Shown: positions 12,442 through 24,110, counted from the stretch's first letter. The stretch is DNA of 64,000 bases from Nageia nagi (GCA_050084985.1 JBITNC010000001.1:139438001-139502000); one strand, 5' to 3'. Notes: a model not told the origin generated them from the sequence alone. Numbers and translations are program-made.

Positions 12442-12899
12442 ATTTCTTATTTTTTATTTAATTGGTTTGCCTCCTTCCTTTAGTGGTAAATTATTCATAA
12501 CAAAAGAGGGATCTATACCAAGAATATCAACATAAGACAAACCAAAATTCTTTTGATTTTCAATAAATTTATTTTGTACCTTTCTTGGAGGGGCTGCTCT
12601 AACTTTGACCAACTGTGGCTCATCACTTGTTCTAATATTAACATCAGCTAATTCTTTAGCTAGGAATTTTACTTCATTCTTTTTTTTTTATAGCAATGAA
12701 GGCAACACTTCTAATCTTTGTATGTCACTTGTATCATCACCTCCTTGCTCTACCTTAAATAATTTATTAAAATTCACTTCTTGTCCAAAATATGCATCCT
12801 CATTGAGAATGTAATTTATTTTCTATTTTTCATTCAATTTAAGTAATTTTGAATGTGTTTATAAGTATTATTAAATATCATCATCAATACTAAAGTAAT
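12442..12899 (-). other. gypsy pol linker, degenerate
   Basis: This lies between the RT N-terminus and the duplicated protease region. No domain is readable on the minus strand; a plus-strand ORF at 12605-12814 is a shadow. Confidence 0.4.
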
Positions 12900-14455
12900 C
12901 AAAATCAAGTGTTATAGTATCATCAAGCCATAAATATTCATCAATATCAATAGAAAGTTCAATCAAATTGCATTCTTTTATAAACTTTATAGGTCCCATT
13001 ATTTTTTTTTGTATTTCAATCACTACCCAATCTATACTTAGTTTTATAAGCTTGTAAAGAAGTAGGAAAAGAAAAAAAAATCCTTATTCTAATATACCTA
13101 AACCCACTCCTTTATATTTGCAATTTTCTATCATGTACTTATGAACAAAAGGATATGGAAAGGTTTTACCTATTACATTTATCGCATGATCCTTCATTTA
13201 CATCTCTAGACTAGGTGATATCATTGCTAAAACTCAAGATCCCCCATTATCTCCATTATTTTCATGCCAATAGTAGCCTTCAAGAAGTATAACACACCAT
13301 TGATAAACTTCAACATTGAAATTTTTTTATCATCCCAAATCTTTGATGGATGTGAACAAATCATGATTTTTTATTTTGTATGTTTACTTACCTATTTCTA
13401 TGATTTGATGCTATTTTTTTATGTTTATCACTAGTGCACTTATTTCTAAGGGTACAATCTCATATCTTGTACAAATCATTATGAATTCGGCTAAATATGT
13501 TGCATTACATAAGGTATATGGTTATGGATCATCAATTATCATATGTTCCTCACCCTAGGATTCAAATTTCAATATTCCATGCACTATATATGGTACCACA
13601 TTTATATCATGAAGCCATGGTCTTCCTAACAACAAGTTGTATGAAAATTTTGAATCCACCTTGAAATTGACTTTTAACTATTATAGTTCCTATTGTAACC
13701 AAATTAGTAGCTATCTCAACTAGTTTTTTAGATGAACTATTATATGCCCTAATTCTAAATGTGGCTTCTTCTAAGGGAGGTATTTCTACAATTTTTTCTT
13801 GAAGTTGTATATGAGAACATTCATTAACATCTAAGCCATTATCTACCAATATTCTTTTTATATCCCATCCATCTATCATAGGTGTGATATACAAAGCTAG
13901 ACATTCAATAGGGAGATATTTAATAAGCTTTTCAAATCTATAAAATAATATTGCATTACATTCCTTAATAGATCTAAGTTTTGTTGAAAATATGGAAGCA
14001 AACATATTGTTTGGGATAATTTATTTTTTTGAACAAAGCATATAATATCTCCTTATATGTTTCAAATGTAGAGATGAGATCATACAAATTAATTTTGGTA
14101 GGCATAGTTTTCAATTGTTCAATCATGCTATAAGTTTTGGGATCAGGTGGGACACTTACTTGGTCAATAGTAACCAGATTTGGAATATGTATTGGATGCC
14201 CCCTTCTTAATCCCACACAAACTTCTTTATCAATTGAAACTATATTCACTATTGCCTCTAGATCTAAATATTTCTAATCAATTTTATACCTTCCTTTGGA
14301 AATAAGACCTAGAATTGCTACCTCCAATGCTTTGTAAAAATTTGTATCATGATCTTTTCTTTTTTGATAAGTGCAATAAGCATCAAAGTTTTGCATAGGA
14401 ATATTATTATCTTGTATCATTTTCTCTAATAGCTACAATAAACCTCTTTTAATCA
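12900..14455 (-). repeat. internal tandem duplication, copy a (protease region)
   Basis: The copy is directly repeated by 14470-15915 with an offset of about 1458-1561 bp, varying through indels. Matching landmarks include ATCATCAAGCCATAAAT (about 12922 and 14483), TCATGTACTTATGAACAAAA (13131 and 14692), and GATGCCCC before TTCTTAATCC (about 14195 and 15653). Each copy carries the end of gag and an aspartic protease. Confidence 0.8.
13607..14249 (-). pseudogene. gypsy gag C-terminus and retropepsin-like protease, copy a
   Basis: Two overlapping minus-strand frames encode a conserved block (DKEVCVGLRRGHPIHIPNLV, then PPDPKTYSMIEQLK; 13974-14249) followed by the protease (13607-14005). The protease has KRILVDNGLDVNECS, a Tat-type active-site context with Asp-Asn-Gly. 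The later Gly-Arg-Pro-Trp-like end of retropepsins is degraded at about 13610. The role in an active element is polyprotein processing. Confidence 0.65.
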
Positions 14456-14469
14456 TAAATTCCTTTCAT

Positions 14470-15915
14470 CAAGTGGTATAGTATCATCAAGCCATAAATC
14501 TTTATTAATATCATCAAAAAGTTCAATCAAATTGCATTATTTAATAAACTTACTATGTCCCATTATTTGTTTTGTATTTTGGTCACTACCTAATCTATTC
14601 TTAGTTTTCTGAGCTCCTAATGTAGTAGGAAAAGAAGTGACTCCTTTTTCTATTTTTTCTAAACCCCCTCCTTTATATGTGTCATTTTTTATCATGTACT
14701 TATGAACAAAAGGATATGGAAAGGTTTTACCCATTACATTTATCACATGATCCTTTATTGATGTCTTTGGACTAAGTGATACCATTGCTACATAGCAAGA
14801 TCCCCCATTGTCCCCATTATTTTCATGTTGTTGGTGGCCTCTTTCTATGATCTGAGGCTATTATTCTACATTTACCACTAGCATTGCTATTTTTAAAGGT
14901 ACAATCTCATATCTCAAATAAGTCATTATGAATTCTCGTAAATTTGCTAGATTACATAAGGCATATGGTTTTGGATAATTAATTACCATATATACCTTAC
15001 CTTAGTATTCAAATTTAAATTTTTCATTCATTGTAGATGGCACTACATCCATATCATAAAGCCATGGTCTTCCTAACAATTGGTTATGTGATAATTTTGA
15101 ATCCATAACCTAAAATTAAGTTTCAATTGTTCTAGTTCCTATTGTAACCAAAATAGTAGCTATCCTAATTGGTTTTTTAGATGAGCTATCTTATGCCCTA
15201 ATTTTGAGTGTGGCTTCTTCTAAGGGAGGTATTTCTACACCTTTTTCTTAAAGTTGTATCAAAACATTGTGAAAACATACATTAACACCTAAGCCATTAT
15301 TTACCAATATTATTTTAATCTTCGATCCATATATCATAGGTTTGATATACAAAGCTAGACATTCAATAAGGATTTTTTTACTAAACTTTTAAGATCTACA
15401 AAATAATATCATATTACATTCCTTAATAGATCTAAGTGTTTTCTAAAAACATGGCAATAGACATATTATTTAGGATAATTTCTTTTTTGAACAAAGCACA
15501 TAATATCTATTTATATGTTTTATATGTAGAGATGAAATCATACAAATTAATCTTGGTAGGAGTAGTTTTCAATTGTTCAATCATACTATAAGTTTTGGGA
15601 TCAGGTGGGACACTTACGTGTTCATTAGTAACTAGATTTAGAATATGTATTAGATGCCCCATTCTTAATCCTACACAAACTTCTTTATCAACTAAAAGTA
15701 TTTTTACTATTACCTTTGGATTTAAATCTTTCTGATTAATTTCATACCTCTCTTGGGCAATAAGATACAAAATCACTGCCTCTAATGCTTTGTAAAAATT
15801 TGTAGCATGACCTTTTATTTGATGATAAGTGCAATAAGCATCATATTTTTTCATAGAAACATTATAATCTTCTATTATTTTCTCTAATACCTATGATAAA
15901 TCTCTTTTCATTAGA
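14470..15915 (-). repeat. internal tandem duplication, copy b (protease region)
   Basis: This is the upstream copy on the element's coding strand, next to gag. It contains the 115-codon frame 15507-15854 (VDKEVCVGLRMGHLIHILNL and PPDPKTYSMIEQLK), paralogous to 13974-14249. The protease part (about 15060-15450) is more damaged than in copy a. Confidence 0.8.
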
Positions 15916-15959
15916 TCTCTTATAATAAACCTTGGTTGAATTGGGAATGTATACCTTCT

Positions 15960-16640
15960 TTCTCTTATTCTAGCTAATCTTGTCAATTTGGGTGGCAATA
16001 CAGGTGCATCAACCATATTCATGATCTTTTCTTCTATCTTTGTATATGTTCTTTGATTATCCTTAGTGTAAGGAGTATATGTATACTTGAGATTACCTAA
16101 CTGAAGTAAAACTATCTCTTTTTACAATAATTCTTGTACTAATACTCCAAATTGAATATTCTTATTATTTGGAACATGCAAGTTAATGGTTGGCAAAATA
16201 GAATCTCTAAATATACCATAAATTTCATATTCATCTAAATTTATATGAATAGATTGTCATACCTTTTTTAACCTTGGAATATACTTTTCTAAGGTTTCAC
16301 TATTTCCTAGATGCATTGTGTGTAATTATATAATAGTTCCTTGCTCTTTAATATTATGCTTATATTGATATAAGGAAACTTTCACCAATGAATTGAATGA
16401 ATCTATTGATCCCCTAGAAAATTATAGAACCAATAACTAACATCACTTTTTAAACTCCTTGGGAAAAATTTAAGCATTAACTTCTCCTTCAATCCCAATT
16501 ACAAAAAGCACTCCTCCTAAAAGATGATAAGATTCTGCTTTGGGTCTTGTTCGCCACTAAACATTTTAGACTTGGGTGCCTTATTCATTAGTGGTAAGGG
16601 ATAATTATGGATATCATACGACAAAGGTGAGGTGAATACA
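15960..16640 (-). pseudogene. gypsy gag relic, left arm
   Basis: Minus-strand translation in broken frames gives a KMFSGEQDPK-like start, a LKEKLMVKFFPRSLKSDVSYW-type segment near 16450-16500 and NNKNIQFGVLVQELL near 16150, as in the Retrotrans_gag region. The mirror in the right arm is at about 25640-26320. Several stops and shifts are present. Confidence 0.55.
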
Positions 16641-16950
16641 CCATCATAGTATTCTTCTTTTTGCTAGAGTCTATTGCTATTCTCAATATTGGTTAATCTT
16701 GCCATCACCATGGGATTTGGAGCTAATGATAAAATTACTACTAGAGCTTTACGTTGAAGCTACTTACCTATGTAGAGGCTCCAATTCTTTATTCATCTTT
16801 GTTATCTTTTCTAAAGTCTATTCCATTTTTATGCTATTGATGGTCTATAAATAGTTTTTAATTACCATTAATGATATCAATATTTTATAGAAATCTTATG
16901 AGATATTGCTAGTAGGGAAAGATTAATCGAAAAAGTGGGGTTCACCAAAA

Positions 16951-17556
16951 TGTATACTCTAAATATTGCATAAATAATAAATCACAATACTATTTATATA
17001 CAATATATTATTGAAGCATATATCAAAAATATGGCAACAAATGAACATGATAAATAATGCACCTTCATCAAAATCATATCCAATTGAAATAGAAAAGATC
17101 ATATATCAATCGCCATAGCATACCATAAGAAATGAATACTGCCAATATCCTAAGAGAACATTGCTAGATGTGTGAAATACTTAGATATACGAACAAAAAT
17201 AATGATGCATGAAATCTAGTTGAAGGAAATCTATGTAGAGTTGGTGTTACAAAGCACTGTTGTTGGTTGGATAGAATAATCTTGCATGTTTTGGTTTCTC
17301 GTTCTTGATATATATCAATTTTTTATTATGTTGTCTTTGATATTCTTTTATAGAAACATTTTTATCCTTTTTAATTCTTGGGATCATTACATATTACCTT
17401 GTTTATGGTGTCTTTCTTGATATTTGACACTCTTTACATTGTTCAATGGTCCATTACATTCCCTTGGGTATATTTTAACCCTCTTTATAATACATAATCC
17501 TTGATGATTTAAAATTAATTATCTAATAATCAATAATTAATTTGTAGAAATATACA
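16951..17556 (-). repeat. 5' LTR of the left-arm gypsy element
   Basis: On the plus strand it reads TGTATACTC ... AATATACA (606 bp). On the element strand it is followed by TTTTGGTGAACCCCAC, the position of the primer-binding site; I cannot assign the tRNA. The target duplication AGAAT lies just outside at 17557-17561. Confidence 0.9.
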
Positions 17557-18189
17557 AGAATACAATCCATTATATAGCAATTGAAACCAAAGAAACACTA
17601 AAAAATGTTTTTTTCTAAAAATAACTAAAAATAGAAATGAGTCAGATTGCATCCAAATTTGGTGTACTCATCCCTTTAACAATAGTAAGCCTTAATTTAA
17701 AATATCATAACTCAAATTAATGTATAACAAAAGATATTAAAGTTCTAACATGCAAAAATCCTAAAAAACTTAGGATCATAAAGCAAAAGCTAATTTTGGA
17801 ATGCTAGATGGAGGAGTTAGGTCCCAAAAATATGATTTTTTAGGGTTAAGATAATAAAAGACTCACCTGATACATAACACACATGTGGAACCACCTATTA
17901 AATTTTAAGGCAAAAGGAAAAAATGGTCAAAAGTTATGGCTCCAACAAGTTGCATCAGACTCTTTCTAAATAAACGACTGTCATGTATCTTAGGATGTAT
18001 TATACTTAACCAAACTAACATAGTAAATGAAGTTCATTGTTTTCTATGCTAAAATATATTATTTTCACATTTCAAAATCATTTGTATGTTTTAGGGCTGC
18101 TTAAATATTTCATGATTTATATTCAAAAATAATTTTAAAACTCGTTGAAATGATTGAAATTACACATTCTTAATGAAAATGGATATTTT
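17557..18189 (+). other. non-coding flank between the LTR element and R2
   Basis: No ORF or motif is recognised. Sequence from about 17965 onward is shared with the third paralogue from about 42190. Confidence 0.5.
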
Positions 18190-19310
18190 GAAGATTTAAT
18201 TTATAATTATGAAGTATCAACGATGCATTATTAATTTTGAAATTTTGTTCTATGTTTATGATAGTAATTCTTAGTTTACTTCTTTTAAGATTATAATAAT
18301 AAATATTACTTTTATGGATTTTAACACATATCAAAAGGTAATTTTTAAATTAATAATATTGTAATGCGTCTACAACTTTAATGACTAAATTCTAGGATAC
18401 TCATTCCTAGTAAGCTTGAATTATGAAAACAATACATATTATAGATCTTAGAATAGCTTAAATCATAAATACCATTGAATGCAAGTAACATATAAGTTGT
18501 AAAATTATAATTTCCTTCAAATATCATGTTTACCATTTTCTTACCTATCAATGTTGAATTTATTATATTTATCAATATTCATGATTATCTACTATACATT
18601 TTATTAATATTGATAAAGAGGAGGTGCCAAATCATTATATAATAATTATGTCCTTTGTAAACACCCAACACAAGCAATATCTAAACATTCAAAAACCTCC
18701 TCTTCTTTGTAGGATTCATTCATTTTGATAATAATGGACCCATAAGACTCATTGTTGTAATATTTGAGGAATCTCCTATAATATTGTATCATATAATGCA
18801 TAATGATTAATATTAGCTAATATCAATGCAATCTTTTTTATCCTATAAAAGGCACCCTTATTTGCACCCTACAAATATAAGATGATCATATCATAGATTA
18901 AGATTATGATATTAAAATATTATGATGAGTAAAAAATGAGCATCTAGCACATAGAATCTCTTATTTATAAGCTTATCACTAAAAAATATCATTATATAAT
19001 CGAGTAAAATTGAAAGTGCAAAAATATATTAAAACATGCTCATAACCTAAACCACTTACAGTTAAGCATCTATTATTCAAATGCCCTTAATCTAGTATCC
19101 TACTCTCAAAATTGTTCATGTTCTAATACCATAGACCCAAAATGCATGTCATTTAGTCACAAACCTTTACAACTCACCGAAGTTAAATTAAGTCACTCTA
19201 AATCACTTCTACGATCATCTTTCAACATCATCAAATTAGAAGCATCATTTCAAATGTCAACAACAATTAAAGATTATTCTTTGAAATATAAGTAATTTGT
19301 CAACAAAAAT
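18190..19310 (+). repeat. repeat block R2, upstream of the trihelix gene
   Basis: The block is a direct-orientation paralogue of R1 (3440-4630) and of 42420-43440, and the inverted counterpart of about 22990-24110. It has no coding potential. A 65-codon minus ORF at 18378-18575 is not supported by the other copies. Confidence 0.7.
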
Positions 19311-19577
19311 ATCATTCTCCGCATTAATCAAATAATCTTTTATCTTGTGTTCTATGTTTGATTCCCACAATAAAACACATGCTATGTAACAACCTATTAC
19401 AACCATCTCATATATCTATTGATCCTTTATAAACATTAATATACTTTACCTTTATATCCTTATACTATATAAACACTTAATCTAAATATCAAAATTCTTT
19501 TCTATTATTAAATTTAAGTTAGAAAATATTATACAAATAGTTTGATCCCAAGATACTTTCCAACTCATAATTATCAT

Positions 19578-20045
19578 CTACGCGAACTACAAGGATCAAA
19601 GAGACATTAACAAATCAACAACAATATTAAAAAAGGGAAAAAATTATACCAAACCTTAAAATATCAATAATGTGCATCTTACTAATATTTCAAATTTAAT
19701 ATCCTCTTTGTTGTTAAAGTTGAAGTAATTTAAACAAGGTGGGAGAATGCGAGGGCCTCATTGGCGTATGCAAAAGGGATGAGTTATCCTTAAAAAAATG
19801 AAAAATTATTCGAGCTAACTACGCGGATAAAAGACATTATGCGGATCAAATAGACATTAGCAAATCAACAACAATATTATACAGAAAAATTAAACCGAAA
19901 TTGAAAATATGAATAATGTGTATCTTACTCATATTTCAAATTTAGTATCCTCTATGTTTTTACGGCTATGTAATTTAAACAAGGCGGGAGAATGTCAGGG
20001 CCTCTCATTGGCGTATGCAAAAGAAATGAGATATCTTAAAATAAA
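19578..20045 (+). promoter_or_regulatory. tandemly duplicated promoter-proximal region of the trihelix gene
   Basis: Two diverged copies with a period of about 247 bp precede the gene. Each has AAATCAACAACAATATTA, an ATTTCAAATTTA(A/G)TATCCTCT segment, a GGGAGAATG element, and CATTGGCGTATGCAAAAG, which includes an inverted CCAAT box (ATTGG at 19760 and 20007). A TATA-like GAATAAATACC follows at about 20070. Duplicated CCAAT modules upstream of a TATA-like box and a spliced leader suggest the native promoter; activity is inferred. Confidence 0.55.
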
Positions 20046-20146
20046 ATGAAAAAATATCAGAGCTCTACTGAATAAATACCAGTTTCTCCTTAATCTCTTC
20101 CTCATTGCAGGTAGAAGATCGCAAGTGTATTACCTGCTCTACAAAG

Positions 20147-20231
20147 GTATGCGAACAGTTTGTTGCCAAACTGATTTCTTCCTATTGTTACAAATGTCAT
20201 ATCATTCGAATTGTGATGATTCTTATTACAG
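20147..20231 (+). other. probable 5'-UTR intron of the trihelix gene
   Basis: An 85-bp stretch starts GTATGCG after CTACAAAG and ends TTCTTATTACAG, 14 bp before the ATG at 20246. It is T-rich near the 3' end, as plant introns are. In the fourth copy about 38 bp of it are deleted between short TTACA repeats, leaving the acceptor. Splicing is inferred from consensus only. Confidence 0.45.
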
Positions 20232-20245
20232 CAAATTAGTCTGAA

Positions 20246-21199
20246 ATGGAAGAACTAGGAGATATAATAGATGTCGAACAACAATTTTCTATTGATAACA
20301 TTGATGAAGAGAATGAAATCATGAAGTGGTTATTGGCGGCAGACCCAAATACTCAAGGAAGGGATTTGGACCTAGGTTTTATCTTCCCTTCGCACCAAGA
20401 AGATGCTGACCTAGGTTGGGAGCATAGCGAAGACGTCAGAAATTTTGATATTATCATGCAGGAGAAAACCCAGATGACCCCTAGAAATTTCACTAACGAA
20501 GATATATCTACTGAGCAATTCAATTGTTCAATTCCAACAATAACCATTTCACATTCGCTACCAAGTGGGAGTTTCCCTGCTAAACAAGGTAAGAAAAGAG
20601 AGCATGAAGCCAGGAAGACAGAAAGGGTTTGGGAAACTATGAACGAGCTTGGCGGTCATGAACAAGAAACAACAACGATTTCAGTTCTGGAGCGAAACAC
20701 AGAGCTGGTCAACTTGTTTGCTTCTTTGTTTTCATCTACGAATTGGGATGAAAACAATGAAGTTGAATTCATGAAAACTGATTTTTTTGATAATGGCCAC
20801 AATTTGAACGTAGATCTTCCAGACATTGATTTGGATGATCCTTTTGTGGAGTCCGCTGTTATTGATGGCAGTTCATTTAGTAACACCCCATCTCTGCAGG
20901 TGCTCGATTCGTCCAGAAGTGACACTCTCCAAGTAGGTGTGGATGTTTCCCCCAGCCAACCTTCCTTGTGTGGCACTAACAAAACAAAGAGACGAAAAGG
21001 GATTAGATGGAAAAGATGGAAATCAGATGAGATTAAAGAGCTAGTTCGATATAGGAGGGAGATGAATCAAAATTTTACTACTCATAAATACAGTTCAACC
21101 ACTGAAAACCTGTGGAAACACATTTCTGAAAGGCTAAATGAAAAGTTCAAAAGCTGGAGGACTTCTCACAGGTTTTCAGTGGTTGAACTGTATTTATGA
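20246..21199 (+). pseudogene. trihelix (GT-type) transcription factor gene, truncated at the palindrome centre
   Basis: The open frame of 317 codons begins at an ATG with four Glu/Asp in its first nine residues. Residues 1-240 are acidic, Ser/Thr-rich and low in complexity, with no known domain. The C-terminus holds a basic KRRKGIRWKRWKSDEIKELV stretch, then YRREMNQNF and LWKHISERLNEKF, which matches helices 1 and 2 of the plant trihelix (GT/Myb-SANT-like) DNA-binding domain. The third helix is absent because the sequence turns round at 21115-21167; the last residues (about RFSVVELYL) are antisense of the gene itself. Trihelix proteins bind GT-elements in the nucleus. PIF/Harbinger ORF1 proteins have a related fold, so transposon origin is an alternative, but no transposase is nearby. 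Confidence 0.65.
21115..21166 (+). other. palindrome spacer (52 bp)
   Basis: This is the single-copy loop between inverted arms. The innermost arm match is CAGTTCAACCACTGAAAACC followed by TGTG (21091-21114), against its reverse complement (21167-21190). The spacer continues the trihelix coding frame, so the left arm reads through into it and then into its own inverted copy. Confidence 0.9.
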
Positions 21200-22035
21200 G
21201 TAGTAAAATTTTGATTCATCTCCCTCCTATATCGAACTAGCGCTTTAATCTCATCTGATTTCCATGTTTTACATCTAATCCCCTTTCGTGTCTTTGTTTT
21301 GTTAGTGCCACACAAGGAAGGTTGGCTGGGGGAAACATCCACACCTACTTGGAGAGTGTCACTTCTGGACGAATCGAGCACCTGCAGAGATGGGGTGTTA
21401 CTAAATGAACTGCCATCAATAACAGCGGACTCCACAAAAGGATCATCCAAATCAATGTCTGCAAGATCTACGTTCAAATTGTGGCCATTATCAAAAAAAT
21501 CAGTTTTCATGAATTCAACTTCATTGTTTTCATCCCAATTCGTAGATGAAAACAAAGAAGCAAACAAGTTGACCAGCTCTGTGTTTCGCTCCAGAACTGA
21601 AATCGTTGTTGTTTCTTGTTCATGACCGCCAAGCTCGTTCATAGTTTCCCAAACCCTTTCTGTCTTCCTGGCTTCATGCTCTCTTTTCTTACCTTGTTTA
21701 GCAGGGAAACTCCCACTTGGTAGCGAATGTGAAATGGTTATTGTTGGAATTGAACAATTGAATTGCTCAGTAGATATATCTTCGTTAGTGAAATTTCTAG
21801 GGGTCATCTGGGTTTTCTCCTGCATGATAATATCAAAATTTCTGACGTCTTCGCTATGCTCCCAACCTAGGTCAGCATCTTCTTGGTGCGAAGGGAAGAT
21901 AAAACCTAGGTCCAAATCCCTTCCTTGAGTATTTGGGTCTGCCGCCAATAACCACTTCATGATTTCATTCTCTTCATCAATGTTATCAATAGAAAATTGT
22001 TGTTCGACATCTATTATATCTCCTAGTTCTTCCAT
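21166..22035 (-). pseudogene. trihelix transcription factor gene, right-arm copy, truncated
   Basis: This is the same gene read from the minus strand, 289 codons. It is identical to the left copy over most of its length. Changes are Pro to Ala near residue 192 and a cluster near the C-terminus (Arg to Thr, Trp to Cys, Arg to Thr, Glu to Ala between residues 249 and 265). The Trp and Arg changes hit the first helix of the DNA-binding domain. The frame stops at a TGA formed at the junction (ENL then stop), so helix 2 is lost as well as helix 3. Confidence 0.65.
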
Positions 22036-22049
22036 TTCAGACTAATTTG

Positions 22050-22134
22050 CTGTAATAAGAATCATCACAATTCGAATGATATGACATTTGTAACAATAGG
22101 AAGAAATCAGTTTGGCAACAAACTGTTCGCATAC
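22050..22134 (-). other. probable 5'-UTR intron, right-arm gene copy
   Basis: Mirror of 20147-20231 with the same donor (GTATGCG) and acceptor (TTACAG). Confidence 0.45.
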
Positions 22135-22235
22135 CTTTGTAGAGCAGGTAATACACTTGCGATCTTCTACCTGCAATGAGGAAGAGATTAAGGAGAAACT
22201 GGTATTTATTTTCATTTTATTTTAAGATATCTCAT

Positions 22236-22703
22236 TTCTTTTGCATACGCCAATGAGAGGCCCTGACATTCTCCCGCCTTGTTTAAATTACATAGCCGTA
22301 AAAACATAGAGGATACTAAATTTGAAATATGAGTAAGATACACATTATTCATATTTTCAATTTCGGTTTAATTTTTCTGTATAATATTGTTGTTGATTTG
22401 CTAATGTCTATTTGATCCGCATAATGTCTTTCATCCGCGTAGTTAGCTCGAATAATTTTTCATTTTTTTAAGGATAACTCATCCCTTTTGCATACGCCAA
22501 TGAGGCCCTCGCATTCTCCCACCTTGTTTAAATTGCTTCAACTTTAACAACAAAGAGGATATTAAATTTGAAATATTAGTAAGATGCACATTATTGATAT
22601 TTTAAGGTTTGGTATAATTTTTTTCCTTTTTTAATATTGTTGTTGATTTGTTAATGTCTCTTTGATCCTTGTAGTTCGCGTAGATGATAATTACGAGTTG
22701 GAA
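22236..22703 (-). promoter_or_regulatory. duplicated promoter region, right-arm copy
   Basis: Mirror of the two 247-bp modules with inverted CCAAT boxes. The 20-bp stretch between the nearer module and the TATA-like box in the left arm is deleted here, so the spacing differs between arms. Confidence 0.5.
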
Positions 22704-22989
22704 AGTATCTTGGGATCAAACTATTTGTATAATATTTTCTAACTTAAATTTAATAATAGAAAAGAATTTTGATATTTAGATTAAGTGTTTATATAGTATA
22801 AGGATATAAAGGTAAAATATATTAATGTTTATAAGAGATCAATGGATATATGAGATGGTTGTAATAGGTTGTTACATAGCATGTGTTTTATTGTGGGAAT
22901 CAAACATAGAACACAAGATAAAAGATTATTTGATTAATGCGGAGAATGATATTTTTGTTGACAAATTACTTATATTTCAAAGAATAATC

Positions 22990-24110
22990 TTTAATTGTTG
23001 TTGACATTTGAAATGATGCTTCTAATTTGATGATGTTGAAAGATGATCGTAGAAGTGATTTAGAGTGACTTAATTTAACTTCGGTGAGTTGTAAAGGTTT
23101 GTGACTAAATGACATGCATTTTGGGTCTATGGTATTAGAACATGAACAATTTTGAGAGTAGGATACTAGATTAAGGGCATTTGAATAATAGATGCTTAAC
23201 TGTAAGTGGTTTAGGTTATGAGCATGTTTTAATATATTTTTGCACTTTCAATTTTACTCGATTATATAATGATATTTTTTTAGTGATAAGCTTATAAATA
23301 AGAGATTCTATGTGCTAGATGCTCATTTTTTACTCATCATAATATTTTAATATCATAATCTTAATCTATGATATGATCATCTTATATTTGTAGGGTGCAA
23401 ATAAGGGTGCCTTTTATAGGATAAAAAGATTGCATTGATATTAGCTAATATTAATCATTATGCATTATATGATACAATATTATAGGAGATTCCTCAAATA
23501 TTACAACAATGAGTCTTATAATTCCATTATTATCAAAATGAATGAATCCTACAAAGAAGAGGAGGTTTTTGAATGTTTAGATATTGCTTGTGTTGGGTGT
23601 TTACAAAGGACATAATTATTATATAATGATTTGGCACCTCCTCTTTATCAATATTAATAAAATGTATAGTAGATAATCATGAATATTAATAAATATAATA
23701 AATTCAACATTGATAGGTATGAAAATGGTAAACAAACCATGATCTACTACAAATATGATAATTTTTGCATATGATATTTGAAGGAAATTATAATTTTACA
23801 ACTTATATGTTACTTGCATTCAATGGTATTTATGATTTAAGCTCTTTTAAGATCTATAATATGTATTGTTTTCATAATTCAAGCTTACTAGGAATGAGTA
23901 TCCTAGAATTTAGTCATTAAAGTTGTAGATGCATTACAATATTATTAATTTAAAAATTACCTTTTGATATGTGTTAAAATCCATAAAAGTAATATTTATT
24001 ATTATAATCTTAAAAGAAGTAAACTAAGAATTACTATCATAAACATAGAACAAAATTTCAAAATTAATAATGCATCGTTCATACTTCATAATTATAAATT
24101 AAATCTTCAA
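22990..24110 (-). repeat. repeat block R2', right arm
   Basis: Inverted counterpart of R2 (18190-19310). It carries a small extra stretch relative to R2 near 23730-23770 (an AAACCATGATCTACTACAAA region), which is also roughly present in R1, so R2 probably lost it. Confidence 0.65.

Larger units (their letters stand above)
10857..17556 (-). mobile_element. Ty3/gypsy (Tat-like) LTR retrotransposon, left-arm copy
   Basis: The element reads on the minus strand: 5' LTR 16951-17556, gag relic, a tandemly duplicated protease region, RT, the start of RNase H, a small inverted integrase piece, and the 3' LTR 10857-11468. The flanks are AGAAT on both sides (10852-10856 and 17557-17561), a perfect 5-bp target-site duplication. 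Reading frames are broken throughout and most of the integrase is gone. The identical element with the same duplication sits in the right arm. Confidence 0.9.
3768..21114 (+). repeat. left arm of giant imperfect palindrome
   Basis: The segment is repeated in reverse complement at 21167-38480. Paired positions sum to about 42281 near the centre, about 42287-42305 across the gypsy element and about 42246 outside the (TA)n tract, so the arms are collinear apart from small indels. By eye, differences near the outer end are about 5 in 210 bp. The central gene differs at only about one position over 730 bp, apart from a cluster next to the junction. The arm contains R1, a gene-like island, a (TA)n tract, a complete LTR element, R2 and the truncated trihelix gene. 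Confidence 0.93.

Noticed and set aside
20589-20899. Possible intron inside the trihelix coding region (GTAAGAAAAG donor, TCTCTGCAG acceptor)
   Set aside because: The frame is open throughout. Removing 311 bp would shift the frame and destroy the DNA-binding domain.
20353-20982. Minus-strand ORFs of 64 and 108 codons (and mirrors at 21299-21928)
   Set aside because: They are shadows of the trihelix coding frame.
21091-21190. Missed-adapter sequencing chimaera as the source of the palindrome
   Set aside because: Not excluded, but the arms differ by many substitutions and indels, with independent frameshifts, which one molecule read twice would not give. Haplotype mis-joining remains open.
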